A stretch of 64,000 nt of DNA, from NCBI GenBank assembly GCA_025998675.1, contig AP024673.1, forward strand, positions 2,860,562-2,924,561, written 5' to 3'. Position numbers and translations under genes: made by a program. This stretch comes from Fimbriimonadales bacterium. GTDB lineage: Bacteria; Armatimonadota; Fimbriimonadia; Fimbriimonadales; GBS-DC. Shown here piece by piece: positions 52,675 through 59,803 of this stretch (position 1 is the stretch's first letter; each line of letters starts with the position of its first letter). The notes beneath the pieces are model-generated. The model ran no database searches. It was given only the letters and a program-made list of their open reading frames with translations, and had not been told where the DNA came from.

Positions 52675-53013
52675 CTACTCGCTCACCAGAGTCTGAGCGC
52701 AGTCGCTGCACTCCAGCCACTGCTCGCGGGGGAGGTACTGAAGCGCTTTTGAGGCGCGTCCTTTGCGAAATACGGGGCGATAGAGCGTCTCGCCGGGCGC
52801 AAAATGGCGATGACAGGTATGGCACTCAGAGTCCGAATCGACCTCGACAGGTACGAAGCCCGCAATTACCCAGCCTTCGTGTCCCAGATGCGTCGCCAGC
52901 GATTCGACTGCCGCCCGCACCGCCAGCGACTTGTTGCCGTGATAATATTGTTCGGCAATCCGATTCAGCAGCTCGATTGTCTCGTCGTCCAGTGTGAAGT
53001 TAAGGCGTTTCAC
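52675..53013 (-). CDS. Ribbon-helix-helix regulator with zinc-binding C-terminus
   Basis: The 112-residue protein starts with a CopG-like ribbon-helix-helix segment (VKRLNFTLDDETIELLNRIAE, then KSLAVRAAVESLATH). It continues with two cysteine pairs, CHTCH and CSDC, that could bind one zinc. A DNA-binding, metal- or redox-responsive regulator is inferred. The GTG start at 53013 is seven bases after TATAAT (53021-53026), so the longer frame upstream is rejected. No obvious target is linked. Confidence 0.72.
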   Translation of the reverse strand: MKRLNFTLDDETIELLNRIAEQYYHGNKSLAVRAAVESLATHLGHEGWVIAGFVPVEVDSDSECHTCHRHFAPGETLYRPVFRKGRASKALQYLPREQWLECSDCAQTLVSE

Positions 53014-53020
53014 GGTGTGT

Positions 53021-53026
53021 ATTATA
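53021..53026 (-). promoter_or_regulatory. -10 box of the leaderless ribbon-helix-helix gene
   Basis: TGCTATAATACACACC-GTG on the reverse strand: TATAAT seven bases before a GTG start. Confidence 0.65.
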
Positions 53027-53099
53027 GCATACGACGGCAACTGTGTCCCCTCCGCGCGTGTGGGAAGGGCAGCAGTGGAGGGAACACAGTTTCGCACGC

Positions 53100-54029
53100 T
53101 TACCGTCTCCAGCTGAACGATCGAGGCGCCGGGCGCGCCCCGGTGCTGGCGGCAGGGCGCGACGCGCCGCCCGTGCGCAGCGCACTCTGCGCCAGCGACA
53201 GCAGATAGCCCTTCAGTCGCTCCAGGTCGCGCAGCTCCACAATCGCCAGATACTGCACGCCCTGATTGAATCGCACGCCGCTCACCCGGTTGCGACGGCA
53301 GAGCTTCGCCAGCTTGCCCGCAATCACCCAGTCGGCGGTTTTCTCGTCAATCTCGTCGCTCAACAGCGGCCCGATGCGCCGAATCCATGTATCTACCGGC
53401 TGCAGGTAGTGATAGTCGCCCGCGTCAATCGTGCTTTCCAGATCGTACAGCGCGACCATATCGCGCAGCACCAGCGCGCCGACTTTGGGACCGATGCCCT
53501 TGATTTCGGTGATTTTCTGATAGATTGGCTCCACGCGCCCCGATTGCACAATCGCCTGCTGGATGTCCATCCAGATGTTGCCGATTTCGTCTTCGGCGTA
53601 CAGGCGCGCGGCGTAGCCCGCCAGCCCTTCAATCAGCCCGCGGTTCAGCTGCTCGTTGATTTTGCGCTGATTCTCCTGGCACACCGCCACGAAGGCGTCC
53701 CAGAGTTGCTGGGGCGCGTTCCCCGACGCCAGAAACTTGCTGAAGTTTGCCTTATTCCCATGCAACACCTTGTCCAGCGCCTGCAGGGCAAAGCCCGAAT
53801 ATTCGGCGCGGTCGTTGCCCCGCTTCGCGAAGGCGTAGTAGCCCAGCATCACGCGAAAGGCGTAATAGGGGTCCGCCAGCGCGTCGCGCACCGCCTGACT
53901 ATCGGGCAGCTGGATGCGCATCGCGCGCGCCATCTGCGGATACAGCACCTCGTGCTGGAACTTCTCCGCCTTCTCACCTGCCAGGCGGTTCAGTATCGCC
54001 TCAACCTCCATCATCGTCAACTTAGCCAT
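53100..54029 (-). CDS. Helix-hairpin-helix (HhH-GPD-like) protein
   Basis: The 309-residue, mostly helical protein contains a helix-hairpin-helix motif in ITEIKGIGPKVGALVLRDM (about residues 178-196), followed 30 residues later by PVDTWIRRIG. This is the HhH-then-PVDT order seen in endonuclease III-type DNA glycosylases. Neither the catalytic Lys nor an Fe-S cluster is evident. DNA binding is likely; enzymatic activity is uncertain. The last 30 residues are basic and low in complexity. ATG 54029 follows AACAGGAGGC. Confidence 0.6.
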   Translation of the reverse strand: MAKLTMMEVEAILNRLAGEKAEKFQHEVLYPQMARAMRIQLPDSQAVRDALADPYYAFRVMLGYYAFAKRGNDRAEYSGFALQALDKVLHGNKANFSKFLASGNAPQQLWDAFVAVCQENQRKINEQLNRGLIEGLAGYAARLYAEDEIGNIWMDIQQAIVQSGRVEPIYQKITEIKGIGPKVGALVLRDMVALYDLESTIDAGDYHYLQPVDTWIRRIGPLLSDEIDEKTADWVIAGKLAKLCRRNRVSGVRFNQGVQYLAIVELRDLERLKGYLLSLAQSALRTGGASRPAASTGARPAPRSFSWRR

Positions 54030-54160
54030 TTGGCGCCTCCTGTTAATTTTTGATAGTTGTTGCCCATAAGTAAAAATCTCAGAAGCTACTCCTTAGACGG
54101 CTGGAACCATCATGAGGTTAGGCTGAAACCCCATCCGTTGGGGTTCCCATAATTATTATA
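54030..54160 (-). promoter_or_regulatory. Promoter and structured 5' leader of the HhH gene
   Basis: TATAAT on the reverse strand (54155-54160) is followed by a leader of about 120 bases. It can form GGAACC/GGTTCC enclosing CCCC-AACGGAT-GGGG. The leader is more AT-rich than its surroundings. It matches no riboswitch class I recognise. Confidence 0.4.
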
Positions 54161-54180
54161 CGGAAAATCGGGCGAAAAAT

Positions 54181-55302
54181 TCACCCGTAGCGCAGAAATT
54201 GCTCGCGTCGGCGTCGAAAGGCGTCCTCGTCGCGGGCGCAGCGTTGCAGGATTCGCTCGGGCTCCGCGCCGTCCATCACCATCGCGTGTACCTCGCGGTT
54301 CGCCAGCAAGCCCAGCGATTTGTGCGCCTCCCACTCGCGCGGGTAGAGTTTGCGCAAACAGTAGCCCAGTCCAATCCCGAAGGCGAAGGGGCGCAACTGC
54401 TCGCGATTTGTGATGAAAATAGAGACGCCCTGACACTCGACGCCCCTGTAGACGCTGCTGGTAGGCATGAAGACCATCGGCACGGCGCGCACGCCCGCGC
54501 TGGTCGGCAGTTCGTTCAGCATCCCTGCCAGCGCGCGCCCGTCGATCCACGGCGCGCCCACCAGCTCGAAGGGGGTGTCCGTGCCGCGCCCAACCGACAG
54601 GTTCGTGCCCTCCCACACGCCCACGCCGATATACAGAAACGCCTGCTGCAGGCGGCGCATGTTCGGCGATGGGTTCGTCCAGTAGAAGCCGCAGGCGTCG
54701 TAGGTCATGCTCCGCTTCCAGCCCTCGCAGGGAATCACAGTTAGCTGCGCGCCAATCCCGCGCTCGGTGTTGAACATCTGCGCCAGCTCCCCGACGGTCA
54801 TCCCGTGCCGCAGGGCAATCGTATGGTAGGCGGTGAACGACAGGCGGTCAGGGTCGGCTAAGGGACCCTCCACCTGCCCGCCGATGGGGTTCACCCGATC
54901 CAGCACATAGAACGGGATTCCGCGCTCGGCGGCGGCTTCCATCGCCAGCCCCATCGTCGAGATGTAGGTGTAGTAGCGCGCGCCGATGTCCTGAATGTCA
55001 AACATCAGCGCGTCGAGGTTCGCCAGCTGCTGCGGCGCAGGCTTTTTGCGCTCGCCGTAGAGGCTGTAAATCGGCAAGCCTGTGCGTTCGTCGACGCCGT
55101 CGGGCACATTCTCATCAAGTTGCCCACGGATGCCGTGTTCAGGGCTGAACAGCGCGCCGATGGAGACGCCCAGCCGCCGCAGCAGGTCTATCAAAGGCTC
55201 GCGCGTCGCGGTCAGCCCGGTGTGATTCGTAATCACGCCCACCCGCGCGCGGCGGAGCGGCTCCAGATGCGACTCCAGTCGATCAATTCCGTTGCGTATC
55301 AT
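54181..55302 (-). CDS. DUF1343 protein, NamZ-like exo-beta-N-acetylmuramidase
   Basis: The 373-residue protein belongs to DUF1343, whose studied member NamZ removes terminal MurNAc from peptidoglycan fragments. Typical parts are RVGVITNHTGLTATREPLIDLL, IGALFSPEHGIRGQLDENV, DALMFDIQDIGARYYTYISTM, VLDRVNPIGGQVEGP, and GVWEGTNLSVGRGTDTPFELVGAPW. There is no signal peptide with ATG 55302 (after GGGAGGCGC), so it may work on imported cell-wall fragments. No other recycling gene is adjacent. Confidence 0.88.
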   Translation of the reverse strand: MIRNGIDRLESHLEPLRRARVGVITNHTGLTATREPLIDLLRRLGVSIGALFSPEHGIRGQLDENVPDGVDERTGLPIYSLYGERKKPAPQQLANLDALMFDIQDIGARYYTYISTMGLAMEAAAERGIPFYVLDRVNPIGGQVEGPLADPDRLSFTAYHTIALRHGMTVGELAQMFNTERGIGAQLTVIPCEGWKRSMTYDACGFYWTNPSPNMRRLQQAFLYIGVGVWEGTNLSVGRGTDTPFELVGAPWIDGRALAGMLNELPTSAGVRAVPMVFMPTSSVYRGVECQGVSIFITNREQLRPFAFGIGLGYCLRKLYPREWEAHKSLGLLANREVHAMVMDGAEPERILQRCARDEDAFRRRREQFLRYG

Positions 55303-55401
55303 GCCTGCGCCTCCCTGCCGATTGCGTCGCGAATCCCTGCGCGAACGGCAGGAACAGTATACCCCCGCGCGAATCGGGGGCGCATCGGGGAGGTGTGCGC
55401 C

Positions 55402-55812
55402 ATGACGGATCAGAAATTCGCCGCGCTGAAGACCAAACTCCAGCAGGAGCCGAACCACGCCGATGTGATGTACTACTTTTTCGATCACTTTGCCGACCAT
55501 CAGGCGTTTATCAAGATGAGCCAGCCCGTCACGGACGAGGAGCGTTTGAAACCGATTCACGCGGTGCTTCTGCTCAATCTGCAGCTACTGCTGGGCAAGC
55601 GGCAGGTTGCGCTGATTGCTCCGATGGTGCTGTCTGTACCCAAACATAAGTTGCTGCACGGGAGTTTCCTCACGGAGGGGATGAGCGTCGGCGCGTTTTT
55701 CTACTACGAGGACATCGACATGGGGCTGGTGGGCGTCACGGGCGGGCGACTGGGCGACCAGCTCCTGTCCGCGCGGTTTCAGCTTGCCATCGGCGCGCCT
55801 AATAGCGAATAG
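55402..55812 (+). CDS. Hypothetical protein
   Basis: The 136-residue soluble protein (MTDQKFAALKTKLQQEPNHA...) has no recognised domain; the C-terminal half is hydrophobic and beta-rich, possibly a barrel. ATG 55402 follows GGGAGGTG, and a TATACC box lies about 45 bases upstream (near 55358). Its end overlaps the converging DUF429 gene by 14 bases. Confidence 0.68.
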   Translation: MTDQKFAALKTKLQQEPNHADVMYYFFDHFADHQAFIKMSQPVTDEERLKPIHAVLLLNLQLLLGKRQVALIAPMVLSVPKHKLLHGSFLTEGMSVGAFFYYEDIDMGLVGVTGGRLGDQLLSARFQLAIGAPNSE

Positions 55813-56533
55813 CCATCTGCAGTCCGCGGGCGTCGTGTGTGGGGTCGCCAATACACAGTTCCGATTCGCCCTGCAGATGGCGGCGCGTGCTCCAGGCGAG
55901 GGCGCAGGCGTCGAGCAGGTCGTCCACGCCCGCCTGTCGGGGCGGAATTGTTGCACGGAACGCCGTCAGCAGCTCGTTGACCGACTCGCCCAGCGCGCGC
56001 GACAGAGCCTCTCGCCGCGCGTTCTGACCTGCCGCCGTGCGCTTGGGCTGCGGGATGGGCGCGCCTGTGAGCGCCATGAAGCTCAGCTCCGGGTGCGATT
56101 CCCACACGCGCGTTTGCAGGTCAGGCGTCAGTTGCGCGTCCAGCTCGCGAATGCGCGGAATCAGGTGATACGCCTGCACGCTCAAGCCCAGCGTACGCAG
56201 GGGCGTGTACGATTCGGCGTCGAGCATTTCGCGCGTCGGCGGGATGAACACGCAGCAGGCGCGTCTGCCGAGCCGCTGGCGAGCAACCTTATCGCAGGGG
56301 CGCATCCGCGCGCGCCCCGACTCGTACAGACCGATGGGCATATCGACAGCGATTGCCCCCGCGTCGGGATGCGCCTCCAGCGCCGCTGCGAAGCTGGGGT
56401 AGAGCGCGTACTCCAGCGCGAGGCGTTCGCCATTATCGGTCAGGCGCACCGCCAGCCAGCCCGCCCGACAGCCGTCCACGCCCAGCGCGACGCGCCTATT
56501 CTCCGCAGCCACTGCCGAAGTTGAACAGCACAA
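55799..56533 (-). CDS. DUF429 family protein (RNase H-fold)
   Basis: The roughly 240-residue protein matches DUF429, predicted RNase H-like nucleases. Seen are VALGVDGCRAGWLAVRL (first acidic strand), AIAVDMPIGLYESG (second), ARQRLGRRACCVFIPPTREML, WESHPELSFMALTG and the final GVDDLLDACALAW. The function is not established for the family. The start is uncertain: ATG 56533 or GTG 56512; both overlap the end of the upstream LamG/dockerin gene, so the two may be co-transcribed. Confidence 0.82.
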   Translation of the reverse strand: MCCSTSAVAAENRRVALGVDGCRAGWLAVRLTDNGERLALEYALYPSFAAALEAHPDAGAIAVDMPIGLYESGRARMRPCDKVARQRLGRRACCVFIPPTREMLDAESYTPLRTLGLSVQAYHLIPRIRELDAQLTPDLQTRVWESHPELSFMALTGAPIPQPKRTAAGQNARREALSRALGESVNELLTAFRATIPPRQAGVDDLLDACALAWSTRRHLQGESELCIGDPTHDARGLQMAIRY

Positions 56534-57557
56534 TCAGCAGGTCGGCGTCGTCCACGAGGCTGTCGCCGTTCACATCGGCGGGATTGCTCCCCGACGCGCC
56601 GAAGTTAAAGAGTACCTGCAACAGGTCAGCGTCGTCCACGCAGCCGTCGCCGTCCACATCGCCCGCCCTGCGGAACGGGGTGTCGGTCGTCCACACGGGT
56701 CCCGCGGGGGCGCCCCCATAGCGCAGTTCGCCGTGGCTGGGTCCGCCCGCCGCGCCTGAGCTGTCCAGAATCTGCGTCCCGCCGCCTTCGTCGAAGTGAT
56801 AGAGCGCGGCGGTGTGCGCATCGGGCGTGAAGGGCTGACCTGGCGGGGTGAAGGCGCCGCTGTAGCGCAGGGTCGTCGACAGGCGCACCTCGTCCAGATA
56901 GCCGCTGAACGAGGGGTAGTTGCTGGGGTCGTAGTCGTGCTTCTCCGCGCCGAACACCAGAAATGGGTCGCTGAAGGCGCACGACTGCCCGCCCAGGTAG
57001 CCGCAGCAGTCGCTGCAAGGCATGCCGTTGTCGGGGTAGGAGATGTCGCCGTTGGGTCCGTCGCCCTGCGCCTCCAGCACGCCGTCCACATAGAGCCACA
57101 AGTAGCCGTCCGAGCGGCGGCGCTGCACGGCGATGTGATGCCACGCGCCGTCCAGCACGTTCGAGGTTCCGCAAATCGTGAAGTCGCCCGTGCCGTCGCC
57201 GCTGACCCCGAATACAATCCGCCCGCCAGCAACCGAGATACCAAACTTGCGGTCCTGATTGAAGCGGTCGCGGTCGATAATGATGTTGCCGTAAATCCAG
57301 TCCACATTCGCGCCGCAGGAGACGGGGCTGGTCGGGTTGTCGGCGAGCGTTCCCTTTAGCCAGAACTCAATCGTGAAATCCGTCGCGCCGATGTCCGCAG
57401 GCGGTCCGGGCAGGTTATTGGCTGGGTCGTCGATGCGGATTTTGACACGATCGATATCGTCTCTGCCGTTGCCGTAGAATCGGAACGAGTAGCCCTGCGC
57501 GTACACACTCGTATACGCGAGCAGCGCGCTCCACACACAGAATGTCAGGCGTCGCAT
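56496..57557 (-). CDS. Secreted LamG-domain protein with dockerin-like C-terminus
   Basis: The 353-residue protein has a signal peptide (MRRLTFCVWSALLAYTSVYA). A LamG/concanavalin-like domain follows (about 40-270): FTIEFWLKG, DGAWHHIAVQRR, LWLYVDGVLEAQGDG, FSGYLDEVRLS, and ALYHFDEGGG. The C-terminus holds two dockerin-type repeats, GDVDGDGCVDDADLLQVLF and DVNGDSLVDDADLLIVLF, nearly the same as in the protein encoded at 18748. It probably binds glycans outside the cell and docks to an unknown cohesin-like partner. A TATAAT box precedes it near 57582. Confidence 0.85.
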   Translation of the reverse strand: MRRLTFCVWSALLAYTSVYAQGYSFRFYGNGRDDIDRVKIRIDDPANNLPGPPADIGATDFTIEFWLKGTLADNPTSPVSCGANVDWIYGNIIIDRDRFNQDRKFGISVAGGRIVFGVSGDGTGDFTICGTSNVLDGAWHHIAVQRRRSDGYLWLYVDGVLEAQGDGPNGDISYPDNGMPCSDCCGYLGGQSCAFSDPFLVFGAEKHDYDPSNYPSFSGYLDEVRLSTTLRYSGAFTPPGQPFTPDAHTAALYHFDEGGGTQILDSSGAAGGPSHGELRYGGAPAGPVWTTDTPFRRAGDVDGDGCVDDADLLQVLFNFGASGSNPADVNGDSLVDDADLLIVLFNFGSGCGE

Positions 57558-57658
57558 AGCGGTCTCTCCGTTCACGGGGCTATTATAGCCCAGTTTGGCG
57601 CGCCGTTGCATCTGTGAAAACAGGTATTTTTTCTGTGATTCAACCGATTGACATAAGG

Positions 57659-57664
57659 CAGAAT
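57659..57664 (+). promoter_or_regulatory. -10 box of exported paralog 1
   Basis: AAGGCAGAATAGCGCT-ATG has CAGAAT six bases before the start. The whole upstream segment (about 57620-57670) is repeated before paralog 2. Confidence 0.5.
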
Positions 57665-57670
57665 AGCGCT

Positions 57671-58459
57671 ATGAGAACTCTATGGCTGTTAGCGGGACTG
57701 CTGTTGATGGGCGCAAACGCGCAAACTAATGCTGAAGACATCTATCTTGCCGACGATGGCGCGCCCAGTTTCTACACAATGCCGATGCCAGAAAGCCGTT
57801 CGTTTAAGATTGAGCGGAATTTCGCCAAGGGCGAGAAGTATTGGCTGTTATTCATGTCAGACACCGACCTCAAAGTTCCGCTCAAGGCGACTGTGTCCGA
57901 TTCTGATGGGAAAGTCGTTGCCCGCACTGCTGAAGCGGAAGCCGCAACTGTGGTCGAGCTTGTCCCTGAACAGAGCGGAACCTATACCATCCAGTGTAGT
58001 ACGGACACGAAGAGAAGCGGCTTCACAGTACTTGTCTCTGTATTTACCCCGGAAAAGAAATCTCCGAAAAACCTTGAAGACGCGCTCCAGTTTCTCACGG
58101 CGGTTAAGGAGTTCCGCGTAAAGATGATGCAAGGATTGGAGGAAGACGGTGTGTCGATGACTTTTCACTCGCAACGTGCGAGCATCGTTCATCGGGGAAA
58201 ACCACACACCTGGACGATAGATGTGCCTGCTGGCGTCTATTCTATCTCCATCTTTGTTGATGGCACGAAATCCCCTGTTCGGGCACAGGTGGTCGCAGAG
58301 GGCGGTGAAGTCCATGAGGGAAGGACAGAACCTGGACGATGCATTTATGCCTTAATGCTGCAGAAACCCACCCGTGTCCGTGTGACTCTTGACGCCAACC
58401 TGGAAGGCTCCAACGCCTATGCTGTCGTCTATGTAGACTCTATCGCCTCTAAAAAGTAA
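57671..58459 (+). CDS. Exported hypothetical protein, tandem paralog 1
   Basis: The 262-residue protein has a signal peptide (MRTLWLLAGLLLMGANAQ). The next 120 residues resemble a bacterial pre-peptidase C-terminal (PPC)-like beta-sandwich: SFKIERNFAKGEKYWLLF, then VVELVPEQSGTYTIQCSTD. A second beta-domain carries HRGKPHTWTIDVPAGVYSISIF and LQKPTRVRVTLDANLEG. It is closely similar along its whole length to the gene at 58748, a tandem duplication that includes the promoter. Role unknown. Confidence 0.72.
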   Translation: MRTLWLLAGLLLMGANAQTNAEDIYLADDGAPSFYTMPMPESRSFKIERNFAKGEKYWLLFMSDTDLKVPLKATVSDSDGKVVARTAEAEAATVVELVPEQSGTYTIQCSTDTKRSGFTVLVSVFTPEKKSPKNLEDALQFLTAVKEFRVKMMQGLEEDGVSMTFHSQRASIVHRGKPHTWTIDVPAGVYSISIFVDGTKSPVRAQVVAEGGEVHEGRTEPGRCIYALMLQKPTRVRVTLDANLEGSNAYAVVYVDSIASKK

Positions 58460-58485
58460 TAGTCTACTGAGTCTCATAACACGCC

Positions 58486-58700
58486 TGGTTGCACCCGTTC
58501 GTGAGGGCGGTGAGGATTGAAGTTTATTGCACATCCGCCCCACGGACGGGTGAAGCCTCGAAACAGACACACTATCTCCCGCAATCCGCAGCCCAACGGT
58601 TGCACCTCCTGGGGGGCGAGTGTTTCAGCGTTGTACCAGTCGGGCAGTCATCGTTTGTAAAATGGCTCCTCTTTCAAGTCGTCAGTGAAGAATTGAAACA
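58486..58700. repeat. CRISPR-repeat-like degenerate sequences
   Basis: GGTTGCACCCGTTCG and GGTGAGGATTGAAG (58487-58522) form the GTTGCAC...GAGGATTGAAAC outline of common CRISPR repeats. Imperfect relatives follow: ATTGCACATCC...GGGTGAAG-CCTCGAAAC (58526-58564), GTTGCACCTCC (58599) and GTGAAGAATTGAAAC (58685-58699). Spacing is irregular and no cas gene is present, so this may be a decayed array or coincidence. Confidence 0.25.
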
Positions 58701-58712
58701 GGTATTTTTTCT

Positions 58713-58741
58713 TGACATCGCCGATTGATATAAGGCAGAAT
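58713..58741 (+). promoter_or_regulatory. -35/-10 promoter of exported paralog 2
   Basis: TTGACA (58713-58718) and CAGAAT (58736-58741) are separated by exactly 17 bases, and the ATG follows six bases later. It is the clearest two-box promoter in the window. Confidence 0.7.
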
Positions 58742-58747
58742 AGTACT

Positions 58748-59539
58748 ATGAGAACTCTATGGCTGTTAGCGGGATTGTTGTCGCTGGGCGCATACGCGCA
58801 AACATCGGAAACTGAAAATCTCTATCTTGCCGACGATGGAGCGCCCAATTTCTACAATATGCCGATGCCGGAAAGTCGTTCGCTCAAGATTGAGCGGAAT
58901 TTCGCCAAGGGCGAGAAATACTGGCTGTTGGTTGTGTCGGACGGCGAATCTGAAGCTTCGCTCATGACGACTGTGTCTGATTCCGATGGGAAAGTTGTTG
59001 CTCGCGCTATTAAGGCGGAACCCGCAACTGTAGTCGAGCTTGTCCCTGAGCAGAGCGGAACCTACACCATCCAGTGTACTACAGACGCGCAGAGAAGCGA
59101 CACCAAAGTACTTATTTCTGTATACACTCCCGACAAGAAATCTCCGAAAGATTTTGAGGCTATGCTCAAATTTTTCAGGGAGATTACGGCGGCTCGCATG
59201 GAAGTGGCAGAAACGCTTTCCAAAGAAAATATATCTATGAATCTACACTCACAATATGCGAGCATCGTTCATCGGGGAAAGCCGCACACATGGACGATGG
59301 ATGTACCTGCAGGCGTCTATTCTGTCTCCATCTTTGTTGATGACATGAAGTCCCCTATTCGGGCACAGGTGGTTGCAGAGGGGGGTGAAGTCAAAGAGGC
59401 AGCGAGAAATCCCGGAGGCTGTTCTTATGCCTTAGTGCTGCAGAAACCCACTCGCGTCCGTGTGACTCTTGACGCCAACCTGGAAGGCTCGAATGCCTAT
59501 GCTTCTATCTACATCGATGCAGTCACGCACAAAGAGTAA
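58748..59539 (+). CDS. Exported hypothetical protein, tandem paralog 2
   Basis: The 263-residue protein begins MRTLWLLAGLLSLGAYAQ and matches paralog 1 throughout, with most differences between residues 125 and 165, where the charged helix-like linker varies (EAMLKFFREITAARMEVAET here). The strongest conservation is in IERNFAKGEKYWLL, VVELVPEQSGTYTIQC, SIVHRGKPHTWT and RVTLDANLEGSNAYA. The duplication is recent enough that upstream DNA is also shared. Function unknown; a secreted or periplasmic beta-sandwich protein is inferred. Confidence 0.72.
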   Translation: MRTLWLLAGLLSLGAYAQTSETENLYLADDGAPNFYNMPMPESRSLKIERNFAKGEKYWLLVVSDGESEASLMTTVSDSDGKVVARAIKAEPATVVELVPEQSGTYTIQCTTDAQRSDTKVLISVYTPDKKSPKDFEAMLKFFREITAARMEVAETLSKENISMNLHSQYASIVHRGKPHTWTMDVPAGVYSVSIFVDDMKSPIRAQVVAEGGEVKEAARNPGGCSYALVLQKPTRVRVTLDANLEGSNAYASIYIDAVTHKE

Positions 59540-59556
59540 GACCAGTTCGCGCGGTA

Positions 59557-59735
59557 GACTTCGGGATTATCGTGCGCATCGAGCAAGAGCCGCGCGTTTT
59601 GTAGCCCTCACTTCAGCCCCCTCCCGAACCTTCGGGAAGGGGCTGAAGTTTGTCGCTTCTCGTGCCAGTGGACGGGTCATAGTCCGTAAAGCGGCGATTT
59701 ATGGGGTGCGTCGCGCACGCCCTACCGACAGTGGC
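59557..59735. repeat. Degenerate family B remnant
   Basis: GTTCGCGCGGTAGACTTCG resembles the family B left end. It is followed by GCGCGTTTTGTAGCCCTCAC and a hairpin, CCCTCCCGAA-CC-TTCGGGAAGGG (about 59619-59642). Then comes ATGGGGTGCG/CGCACGCCC, an eroded version of the family A core. There is no gene in 59540-59803. Confidence 0.5.
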
Positions 59736-59803
59736 GCGGTTGAACTTGGAGCGCAAAAGCACTGAAGACAGGAACCCCGCATTCCCTCGCGAATCCATAT
59801 CAT

